A stretch of 64,000 nt of DNA from Antilocapra americana (lineage: Eukaryota; Chordata; Mammalia; Artiodactyla; Antilocapridae): the NCBI GenBank assembly GCA_007570785.1, contig ML661885.1, forward strand, positions 36,030,086-36,094,085, given 5' to 3'. This document shows, in pieces, positions 1-10,107 of the stretch. The notes beneath the pieces were generated by a model. The model did not search any database. It worked only from the letters and a program-made list of their open reading frames with translations, and was not told where the DNA came from. Made by a program: the position numbers and the translations under genes. Position 1 is the first letter of the stretch. Each line of letters begins with the position of its first letter.

Positions 1-696
1 AAAAAGTTGGCTTAAAGCTCAACATTCAGAAAACTAAGATCATGGCATCTGGTCCCATCACTTCATGGCAAATAGATGGGCAAACAGTGAAAACAGTGAC
101 TTTATTTTTCTGGGCTCCAAAATCACTGCAGATGGTGACTGCAGCCATGAAATTAAAAGACGCTTACTCCTTGAAAGCAAAGTTATGACCAATCTAGACA
201 GAATATTAAAAAGCATTGACATTACTATGCCATCAAAGGCCCGTCTAGTTAAGGCTATGGTTTTTCCAGTAGACATGTATAAATGTGAGAGTTGGACTAT
301 AAAGAAAGCCGAGTGCCGAAAAATTGATGCTTCTGAACTGTGATGTTGGAGAAGACTCTTGAGAATCCCTTGGGCTGAAAGGAGATCCAGGCAGCCCATC
401 CTAAAGAAAATCAATCCTGAATATTCACTGGAATGACTTATTTTGAAGGTGAAACTCCAATACTTTGGCTGTCTGATGTGAAGAACTAACTCCTTGGAAA
501 AGACCCTGACACTGGGAAAGATTGAAAGTGGGGAAAAAGGAGAAGACAGAGGATGAGATGGTTGGATGGCATCACCATCTCATTGGACGTGAGTTTGAGT
601 AAACTCTGGGAGTTGGTGATCGACAGGGAGGCCTAGCATGCTGCAGTCCATGGGGTTGCAAAGAGTTGGACACGACTGACTGACTGAACTGAACTG
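1..696 (+). mobile_element. BovB (RTE) LINE, 3' part, cut by window edge
   Basis: The sequence matches the C-terminal RT and post-RT region of BovB (peptide pieces such as ITADGDCSHEIKRRLL and VKAMVFPVDMYKCESWTIKK) and ends in the BovB 3' terminus with repeated GAACT units. Several stops and small indels break the frame. The left end continues outside the window. Confidence 0.92.
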
Positions 697-3600
697 TTCT
701 ACCTATATAATATCTTAGCTTTTTTTGCTTCAGAATTCTCTAAATAAGAATCAATATTTTAATTGAAGCACACTCAAAAACTACCTTTTCTTTATGCAAG
801 TCCTTCAGTAGAATTCTATAAACAAACTACTTTTTAAAAATACCATAGGTTTATGTTTAGATAGAATGTTTTTGTGACTTTAAAACTCTCTGCAGTACTA
901 TAAAAATAAATGTTACGCACTATAGTATCACTCCCTAGAGTCTATACTTCTGTCTCTTTTCTTTTATGATATTCAGGGGAAAATCAGTATAGTTCAACTT
1001 CAATAGCTGTCAAAATGCTTAATATATCAGAAATGTTATTGTTTTTGGAAAAAATACATAAAATACATGTGATATGGATTCAGGCCAGAAATGGCACCTC
1101 ATTTAGTTGTAAATATAAAAATGCCATGCACTCACTTTATTTAGAAATATTCCTTAAGTGTTTGGTTTATACTGACATTCAACCAATCTGTGTTTATTCT
1201 CAAATTTGAGCATGATACCTCCCTATCTTATGTTTAAAATAAGCATTCTATCAATAATTTCTAAAGACATATTCTTCTCATGATGATATTTAGCATGCTA
1301 TTTTACAGGCTAAATAATATGCAGCTTACTGGTTCATAAAGGATAATATTAGGGACAAGTCATTAAGTTATCACAATCTTAAACTTGCAGTATAACAAAA
1401 GTTTTGAATATTGTACCAATAATGTACAGAAGGCAGTTTATTAAAATTAAAGTTTGGAATTGAACAGTTCTAGACAAATCATTAAATTTATTCTTCTCTG
1501 CAATAATGGAGAGAATAGCTGTTCTACCAAAATGCAAAACAAAATGTATTCAAGATTATTTGGTGCCTTAGAATTGCATATAATTACAGTTTTTTTTACC
1601 CAACTTATTTCCATGTAGAAATTGCTTCCTGATCACTCTGAGAAGGCTTGATTCTACTCCTATAATCTAATCACCCCTTATTGTAAACTTCCCTCCAGCC
1701 CTACCCATGCCCCACTAAAACTCTTTTTTTGCTTTTACAACAGCTATTTTTCAAACTCCTGGGTCCCTTATTAACCAATTTATTTCAGCTAGAACTGTGA
1801 CACAGGGTGGGAGGGGTTAAAAGTGAATATTACAAAATAAAGTTTAAGCTTTTAGAAAAGTTGTAGGATGTGAAAAAAAAGAAGTGTAAAAAGCAAGGAT
1901 GGCTAAGGAATTTGAACTTGGAATCTGCTAGACTTTCATTAAACCCTTAGAATCTCCCCTTTCACTTTCAGACACATTTTACTCCAATTTATGACAATTG
2001 TTGCCTGAAATTCCACCAACTATGAGTTCACTTTGGCTTCTAAGCATCCTCCTTATGAAAGTAAACCAAGTCTTGGAGCATGACTCTCAGCCATTCCCAC
2101 TTTTCTCATTTTTTTTCTTCCTAGTATGCAGCAGAGATCCCTTAGGCTGAAGTCACATTCTCTGAAGTGTGGTAGGATAGAAACTAGGTGATCTTTGTGT
2201 CGTGGCCTGGTCATGAAGGCAGGAAAAAAGGACTACAAGTAGAGAACACATACAGGGAGAGGCGGGAAGAGGCCAAGAGGAGACAGAGCGTACCAAAGCA
2301 AACCATGCTTATTTAAAAATTCCCCTGGAATTTGCTATGTGCTCAGCAACAGAGAAGAATCTTTCTTCCTCCACTTGCTGTTTCACACTTGCAATTTTAT
2401 TAGTGACTGCATGGCCCAGTGCCTGCAAGGATCCAGAAACTGAGCCGCACTCTCATTGTGATTCACCTATCATCCCTATGAGTTCATTAGATGATAATGA
2501 CTGACATCAATGGCTTCCATCACTTGCAAGTCAAGTATAAATCTGTTTGCAGAGTGTGCAAGGCACACAGGAATTCCCCTGCCCATGCATTCCTACCCCT
2601 CCCAATCCAACAGGACCGAACTGTTCAGAGGCTTCCAGAAGTGTTCTTCTTTCTCTTAGCATCACACCTTTGCATATCCTGTTCCCTCCACACCTCTCTT
2701 CTGCGGATTCAGATTCGTATTCCTCTTCCCATAGGGGTAGAATGGTGCTAGCAGCAGGTGTTTGCTACATCAAATGAAAGGACAGGAACTTCCAGTTCGA
2801 AGAAGAGGAGAGACAGCTATGTAAACAAACTACCGGATAGTAAATTGCTAAGTTGGAGTAAATTGCTAAGCTGGAAATTGTACAAAGTGTATCGGGGAAT
2901 AAGACGTTCCTAATTTTCCTCGGGAAAAATCTTTTCTGCTTTTCTGATAGTAAAATGGAGCACCTGGCACCCCACTGGTCAAGGAGTAGATAGTTGATAA
3001 ATACATGTATGATGAGAAAAATAAAAGGAAAATCAAGTGAAATGTCCACAAAATCTTTATATGTAAACAACTTCCTTATCACAGACCAGTCTTAAAGACT
3101 CTACAAGTTATGCTTAAACATGTAAGTAGAAAGAGAACATTTTAAATTATTCTTTTATTTACTTAATTTACCTTCAAACTGAAAGTCTTTGTTATTCTTT
3201 CAATATTCCCATGTGTAATAGTGATATGGGGACTCAGAATTTGCACTCAATTTCCTGGCCATGGTTCCTCTCCAGCAAAACTCTTCTCCATGACTGCCCT
3301 ATCTACTCCTAACCTTCTGCTTTTATAATCTTCCTTCCTTCCTTCCCTCAAGCTACCTAAAAGGGATACAAAGTGTTGTGTAATTCTGAAGTAAAAAAAA
3401 AGAAAAAAAAAGTACATGTTTAGTACATGCTTGTTTTTCTCAGTGTGAACACAGTATGGCCAGGAAGTCAGTCCAACTTAAACTTTGCTATGCCTTGATA
3501 ATATTGATAGAACATTTCAATTTTCTCAGCATCATGTGTCTGAAACAATAGCTCCATGATACCAAATTCTTATTTAGGCTTTTGTTTAATTATTTTATTT

Positions 3601-4124
3601 TATCCCAAAAATCTCTTTCCTAACTGGTTACATCATACTTTATCATACCTTATGTTACTCAAGATTAGACTTAGAATAAAAATGCTTTAAGGCCCTTTCA
3701 AATTAAGTAGGATAATCAAATATAATGCTTGGCCAACAGATATAACCTGAGTTAAAAGATGAACGCAGTCAGTAATGAGATTTGTCAGCATTATGAGTTA
3801 TCCAACACGATGCGTGGAGAGAAAAGCACACCATCATTTTTTTTTCTAAGATGCTTGCCAGAAATGCATCTCAATCTAATCATGAGAAAACATTAGACAA
3901 ACTGAAATTCAGAGATATTCACAAGATAACTAAGCATTACTCTTCAAGGGTCATGAAAAACAAAGATGAGCAAGAGGCATAGATTGGAGTAAGGAGCTGA
4001 AAAATCTAAATGCAATGTGGAATTGTGGAGCAGACCTTGGAAGAGAAAAAAGGCAAAAGTGGTTTAAAAAACTGGACCTCAATGAAGTCTGTAGTTTATT
4101 AATAGTGCTATATCAGTGTTAACC
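697..4124. other. Intronic stretch without recognised gene or young repeat
   Basis: AT-rich unique-looking sequence. Short open frames (for example at 1015, 2491 and 2765) lack splice or codon support and resemble no family I know. A short CCTT run sits near 3341 and A-rich runs near 3392-3412. Nothing else recognised. Confidence 0.5.
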
Positions 4125-4128
4125 TTTG

Positions 4129-4762
4129 CTAATTCTTTTTTTTTTTTGGTTTTTAAATTTTTTAAATTAATTAATTTATTTATTTTATTAGTTTTGCCAT
4201 ACAATGACATGATATCGCCATGGGTTTACATATGCTCCTCCTTCCGAACCCCCCTCCCTCCTTCTTCCCTCCTCCCTCCCCCCTGGGAAATCTCGATGCA
4301 CCAGCCCCGAGCATCAATCCTGGGCTAGCGATTGATTACACATATGATAATTAACATGTTTCAATGCCATTCTCCCATATCATCCCACCCTTGCCCTCAT
4401 CCACAGAGTCCACGAGTCTGTTCTATACATCTGCGTTCCTTTTGCTGTCTCGCATGCTGGGTTCTTGTTATCGTCTTTCTAAATTCCATATATATGCATT
4501 AGTATACTGTATTGTTGTTTTCCCTTCTGGCTTACTTCACACTGGATAATGGGCTCCAGTTCCGTCCACCTGAGTAGAACTGATTCAAATGAATTTTTTT
4601 TTAATGCTGAGTAATATTCCATTGTGCATATGTACCACAGCTTTCTTATCCATTTGTCAGTTGATGGGCATCTAGGTTGCTTCCATGTCCTGGCTATTGT
4701 AAACAATGCAGCAATGAACATTGGGGTACACGTGGCTCTTTCAATTCTTGTTTCCTAATTCT
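4129..4762 (-). mobile_element. Bovine-type L1 3' end, 5'-truncated
   Basis: A poly(T) run (from 4136) is followed by the reverse complement of the ruminant L1 3' UTR and last ORF2 codons; minus-strand peptide [20 protein letters not shown] is the conserved ORF2 C-terminus. The 5' truncation lies at about 4756. The flanks share TTTGCTAATTCT (4125-4136) and TTTCCTAATTCT (4751-4762); the core CTAATTCT is a plausible 8-bp TSD, partly overlapping L1 sequence. Confidence 0.9.
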
Positions 4763-5584
4763 AATACAGTTATAGAAGACGGTGACATTAGAGGAAACAG
4801 GGTAACATGTATATGGGAATGTCCTCCACTTGTTTTGCTTCTTTTCTATAAGTCTAAAATTACTTTAAGATAAAAAGTTAAACACATATAGTGGTGTGAT
4901 CAACATAAATGAGCTGTGCCTAAGAAGTTCAGTGGAATATTACATTTGGTGACAGTTTTTCAGGTGTAAGAGTAACGTTAAGTTAAAATCCCACGTGTGG
5001 CAGAGACTCAAAATCCATTTCCTCTTCTTCCTTGGCCACAAAGCCATAAAATGTTAACTGAAAACATGGCACCCAGGATAAAAACACCTATTTTGCAGCT
5101 TGTATGGCTTATGGAATAAGTAGAAAGAAATGTTCTTAAAAAGAGGAAAAGAAATAAAAAATTCAATCATAGGGCTAATTTTAAGCTAAAAATAATTAAA
5201 CACATAAGAGAGTTCCTACAAATATAAATATTGAAAAATTACAAACAATATCAAATAAATTGGTTGAAGGTCCATGAAAAAAATGGCATTCTCTGCTTTC
5301 CAATATGTTCATTCTTTTCTTTACCTACTGAAGAAGCGACTACTGAGCCAAGTACAATATTTTCTGCTGACAATATATAAATTAATGAGATATAATCACT
5401 GCCCACAAGGAGATGAAGATGTAGTGAAGGGGAGAGGGACACAAACAGATTAGAAAGCATATCAAATAAATTGGTGGAAGATCCATGAAAAAATGGATCT
5501 TTAAAAACAGATGACTAAAAAGTAAGCAAGATGTTCAAGGCTACGATATATACAAGAGTAGTGGGATGCAATGATGGCTGAGGG
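4763..5584. other. Intronic stretch with a flanking 38-bp direct repeat
   Basis: No gene recognised. Two near-identical copies of about 38 bp (5248-5286 and 5459-5496) flank about 170 bp of sequence that is vaguely L2/MIR-like but too diverged to name. Confidence 0.4.
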
Positions 5585-5587
5585 CAG

Positions 5588-6255
5588 GTCAGGAGTTGGC
5601 AAACCACAGCCCACGAGTCAGATTTGTCCCATCAATCATTTTGTAAAATCATGAGCTTGTAATATTACACTGACCGTTTTAGTCACAACTCATTTGTGTT
5701 GACCACACCACTGTATGTGTTTAGCTTTTTATTTTAAAATAACTTTAGGCTTATAGAAAAGAAGCAAAAACAGTACAGAGAATTCTTATTTTTGTATTTT
5801 TTAATGCATAAAAAATAATAATAACATGTCATGATATATGAATATGTGAACTTTAAATTTCTGTGTCTAGGAATTCAAAATTTCACCGATAAAAATTCTG
5901 TCAACTTTTTTTAGCTGTCATATATATAATCATGTGTTCAGTTGTTTCAGTTGTGTCTGATTCTTTGCAACCCTATGGACTATAGCCTGCCAGATTCTTC
6001 TGACCATGGAATTTACCAGGCAAGAACACTGGAGTGGGTTGCCATGCCATCCTCCGGGTATCGTCCCAACCCAGGGATCGAAATTGTCTCTCCAGCATCT
6101 CCTGCATTGCAGGCAGATTCTTTGACCCACTGAGCCACCTGGGAAGCCCATATGTAGTGCTCACATATTCTTTATTTTTCTTCTTGGTCCTCAAAGCCTA
6201 AAATATTCACTACACTAATTTGAACAGAAAAACTCTACTAACTCCTGGCCAAAGC
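5588..6255 (+). mobile_element. hAT-type MER DNA transposon fossil, split by a SINE
   Basis: The left part (5588-5710) has the wording typical of a common mammalian hAT MER element (GGAGTTGGCAAACCACAGCC then CCATCAATCATTTTG). 5820-5905 may be an internal part. 6190-6255 resembles the opposite terminus (AAAGCCTAAAATATT...). A Bov-tA SINE (5931-6150) sits between them. The exact family is not assigned. Confidence 0.45.
5931..6150 (-). mobile_element. Bov-tA SINE
   Basis: Reverse complement of the tRNA-derived ruminant SINE. The tail side is at 5931, the Bov-A body contains GGAGTGGGTTGCCATGCCAT, and the tRNA-like head with B-box complement (GGGATCGAA) and TGAGCCACCTGGGAAGCCC ends at about 6150. 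Confidence 0.92.
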
Positions 6256-6261
6256 CAACGG

Positions 6262-6446
6262 TGCTCAGATTTTGGCAAGCATCAGAATTCCCTGAAGGGT
6301 TTGTTAAACCATCAATTGTTTGGTTCTGTGCTCAGAGTTTTGATTCACTAATTCTCAGGCAGGACTTGAAAGTTGGTACCTCTCACACGTTTTCCTGTAA
6401 TGCTGTTGCCACTGGTCCAGAGACTACACTTTGAAAACCGTTGTCC
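6262..6446 (+). mobile_element. MER5A-type hAT element
   Basis: Contains the MER5A pattern: GCATCAGAATTCCCTGAAGG, GTTTGTTAAACC, an internal CTCAGAGTTTTGATTCA, and the terminal CCACTGGTCCAGAGACTACA followed by TTTGAAAACC. Non-autonomous DNA transposon relic shared by placental mammals. Confidence 0.8.
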
Positions 6447-7064
6447 CAGAGGTCTTGTTCAAGGGGCAATGAAGAAGGCCAAAGAAACAGAAGGAGAAAG
6501 AGGCCATTCTAAGTGGTGAGCATATGGAAAGAGCTGAAAGTAAGGAACATGGCATAGTCTTAAATGATAGATTCAAAAGGACTAATCATAATGGCCCTTA
6601 TGAAGGGAAAAGCACTGGGTACAGAGACAGATTCAAGATGTCATTCGAGGATGGCCCTGTGGTCTTTTGGCTCTGGGAATGCATAGATGGTGCTGGTTTT
6701 TGCTGAAAAGTATAATGCAAAAGAAATAGCTGATTTGGAAGGAAAGCTGAGAAATTCAGTCCTAGATATGTCGTTTTGAGATGATTAGTTATTACTCTTT
6801 TGGCAGTAAATGAGGAGTGGCATCCATGTTAAACACATTATTGACCTGGTGATTTTTGCAGAAACTAGTACCTATGGCCAGCAATTTATTTTGTAAGTGA
6901 ATATTGGAACTTCTCCAGCCAATAATGTTTATTTAACAGAAGACAGATTAATATGTATCTGGTCAATAGTGAGTTAAAGCTATGAATCTGCCCTACTTCT
7001 GCCCTGGATATGGATGAGACCACAGAAAGCACGCAGCCTGGGTATGTGCTCAAACGCTTAGTCT
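6447..7064. other. Intronic stretch, nothing recognised
   Basis: Unique-looking sequence. The 60-residue open frame at 6524 has no supporting splice sites or homology I can name. Confidence 0.4.
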
Positions 7065-7259
7065 GCAACTGTGCAGACTGTATGGACTGCAGCCCGCCAG
7101 GCTCCTCTGTCCATGGGGATTCTCCAGGCAAGAGTACTGGAGTGGGTTGCCATGCCCTCCTTCAGGGCATCTTCCCGACTCAGGGACTGAAACCTCATCT
7201 CCTGAGTCTCCTGTTTTGGCAGGCAGATTCTTCACCACAGAGTCACCTGGGAATGCCCA
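7065..7259 (-). mobile_element. Bov-tA SINE, tail-truncated
   Basis: Reverse-strand Bov-A body (CAGGCTCCTCTGTCCATGGG, CTCCAGGCAAGAGTACTGG) and tRNA-like head ending at GTCACCTGGGAATGCCC. The first bases of the tail side are diverged. Confidence 0.85.
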
Positions 7260-7443
7260 AAGCTGAGACAAAAATCTTAGGGAACACCAACATTAAAGAG
7301 GGCTCAAGTGAATGTAAAAGAGGATAATTAGGACAACATGAAGATAGTTGCACAAGAGGTATGGTTATATGGGAGGGTGGATAAGTTAAGGAATAAGCGG
7401 CTCATGGATCCAGTAGACAATCTAATTTTAAAAAGGAAGTTTG

Positions 7444-8475
7444 GGTCATATGGCAGTTCTATTTGCAGCTTTTTAAGGAACCTCCACACTGTTTTCCATA
7501 GTGGCTGTACTAGTTTGCATTCCCACCAACAGTGTAAGAGGATTCCCTTTTCTCCACATCCTCTCCAGCATTTATTGCTTGTAGATTTTTGGATTGCAGC
7601 CATTCTGACTGGTGTAAAGGGGTAACTCATTGTGGTTTTGATTTGCATTTCTCTGATAATGAGTGATGTTGAGCATCTTTTCATGTGTTTGTTAGCCATT
7701 TTTATGTCTTCTTTGGAGAAATGTCTGTTTAGTTCTTTGGCCCACTTTTTGATTGGGTTGTTAATTTTTCTAGAATGGAGCTGCAGGAGTTGCTTGTATA
7801 TTTTTGCTGGGCATACACACCGAGGAAACCAGAATTGAAAGAGACACATGTACCCCAATGTTCATCGCTGCATTGTTTACAATAGCCAGGACATGGAAGC
7901 AACCTAGATGCCCATCAACTGATGAATGGATAAGAAAGCTGTGGTACATATACACAATGGAGTATTACTCAGCATTAAAAAAAAAAATCATTTGAATCAG
8001 TTCTACTCAGCTGGATGGAACTGGAGCCCATTATCCAGTGTGAAGTAAGCCAGAAGGAAAAACAACAATACAGTATACTAACGCATATATATGGAATTTA
8101 GAAAGATGGTAACGAGAACCCTGCATGCAAGACAGCAAAATAAACGCAGATGTATAGAACAAACTTGTGGACTCTGTGGAAGAGGGCAAGGGTGGGATGT
8201 TATGGGAGAATGGCATTGAAACATGTTAATTATCATATGTGAAATCAATCGTCAGCTCAGGATTGATGCTCGGGGCTGGTGCACAGAGATGACCCAGGGG
8301 GAGGGAATCGGGAGGGAGGTGGGAGGGGGGTTCTGGAGGGGGAGCATATGTAAACCCATGGCGGTTTCATGTCAATGTATGGCAAAACCAACACAATAAA
8401 GTAAAGACAATTTAAAATAAATAAATAAATAAATAAAGTGGATTTTTAAAATACAAAAAAATAAAATAAAAAAAT
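7444..8475 (+). mobile_element. Twin-primed (5'-inverted) L1 with TSD
   Basis: 7444-7805 is antisense L1 ORF2; the minus-strand peptide [20 protein letters not shown] is the conserved C-terminal region. 7806-8475 is sense L1 from ORF2 [12 protein letters not shown] through the 3' UTR to an A-rich tail. The two arms are nearly adjacent in the L1 consensus; by comparison with the copy at 25.8 kb only about 12 bp (TGGCAATCCCAC) are missing at the break. AAAAAGGAAGTTTG (7430-7443) and AAAGAGGAAGTTTG (8476-8489) form a 14-bp TSD with one mismatch. Confidence 0.93.
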
Positions 8476-8489
8476 AAAGAGGAAGTTTG

Positions 8490-9411
8490 CTACTGTCGTC
8501 TGGGGATAAATCAGAGAAAATATGATGAACTAATTTCTAGAAGGTTTGCTGTGAAGGGAAAGAGAGACAAGGGATCGTAATTAGAAGCAACGTAAGCTAT
8601 AAATTAGAGGGCAGGATCACTGCTGGTCTCTCCACAGATAGATCAACTTATTGAATATTGATAAGAGTTTGCAGTAAAAGGTGACGTTTTCGAATATGAC
8701 TTTGAGGTCAAAGAGGTTAAAGCTGCCAAGTGGAACTGAGGCCAAGGTGGGAGAGTCTGATAAGCACAATCTGCATCTGCAACAGCTTAGCTGTTGTTGA
8801 CGTCATCAGCTGATGTCATGAGTAGAGCAGGAGTACTTCTCTTACTACTGCTCACAGTGTGTGTGGTGTGGTATGAGATAAGAAGATGGTCCAAACCTCA
8901 AGGTATAAAGTGCAAAAGTATGAGGACTTCATCTTTCTTCCAGGGTTTAATCTAGAAATAGTTGATACTTATAAGCACTTGCTTTTACAAAAAGAGTGTG
9001 ATCCTTTCTATATCCCACCACCAGAATTTCTAGCACAGATAAGTACTTCCAAGAAACAGAGTTTTCTTTGTGTACAAAGTAGCTGCTAAGTTACATTTTG
9101 GGGTGCCAAAAAATGAGAAGCTCAGAGGTTCCTATGAGGTCAAACTAAGTGGTAATCTTAGGATCAAACTATATTCTGTAAGAACAAACTTTTAATTTGA
9201 TATGAAAGTTATTAAGAGAAAATAATTAGATTTATAGTATTTTCATGGCAAGATCTTTTAAACACATTTAATTTCTATCATGTAACTTCTTTATAAATTC
9301 TGCTTCCACAAGAGGCAACTGACTGAAGCCTCAAGTTAACTCAGAGTCTAGTAAAACTGAATGAGCTAAAAAAATACTATATTAGGATATAAATCCACTG
9401 ACCATCCCCAA
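8490..9411. other. Intronic stretch, nothing recognised
   Basis: Includes a palindrome-like CATCAGCTGATGTCATGAG near 8805. No gene or named repeat seen. Confidence 0.4.
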
Positions 9412-9606
9412 CTATTGCAAATGTAGCAGGAGATATAAGAGACACAGGTTCAATCCCTGTGGGTCAAAAAGATGCCCTGGAGGAGGGCATGGCAACCCAC
9501 TCCAGTATTCTTGCCTAGAAAACCCCACGGACAGAGGAGCCTGGCAGGCTACAGCCCATAGCATCGCAATGAGTCAGACATGACTCAAGCAACTTAACAT
9601 ACACAC
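9412..9606 (+). mobile_element. Bov-tA SINE, head-truncated
   Basis: Carries the B-box-like GGTTCAATCCCTGTGGGTC, then GGAGGAGGGCATGGCAACCC and the Bov-A body, ending in CAACTTAACATACACACA. The first part of the tRNA-like head is missing or diverged. Confidence 0.85.
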
Positions 9607-9757
9607 AGGCCATTAATTGCTATATATTTGTATATTAGATTTTACTCTTCAGTGTCATAAATATAAGTTGTATTTGAAAATTATAAAATTATAAAAATTC
9701 TCATATCTATTTAATTTCAGAATAGAAGCTTCCCACCTAAATCTAATCATTGCTAAT

Positions 9758-10107
9758 CAGTTCAATTCAGGTTAGTCACTCAGTCATATCTGACTCTTTG
9801 CAACCCCATGGACTGCACCAGGCCAGGCCTCCCTGTCCATCACCAGCTCCTGGAGTTTACCCAAACCCATGTCCATTGAGTTGGTGATGCCATCCAACCA
9901 TCTCATCCTTTGTCGTCCCCTTCTCCTCCCACCTTCAATCTTTCCTAGCATCAGGGTCTTTTCAAATGAGTCAGCTCTTTGCATCAGGTGGCCACAGTAT
10001 TGGAGTTTCAGCTTCAGCATCAGTCCTTCCAATGAACACCCAGGACTGATCTCCTTTAGGATGGACTGGTTGGGTATCCTTGCAGTCCAAGGGACTCTCA
10101 AGAGTCA
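9758..10107 (-). mobile_element. BovB LINE 3' end, 5'-truncated
   Basis: Begins with the reverse complement of the BovB 3' terminus (TCAGTTCAATTCAGG...) and continues through the post-RT region. The minus-strand peptide [20 protein letters not shown] is the characteristic BovB C-terminus. Truncated near 10107. Confidence 0.93.
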
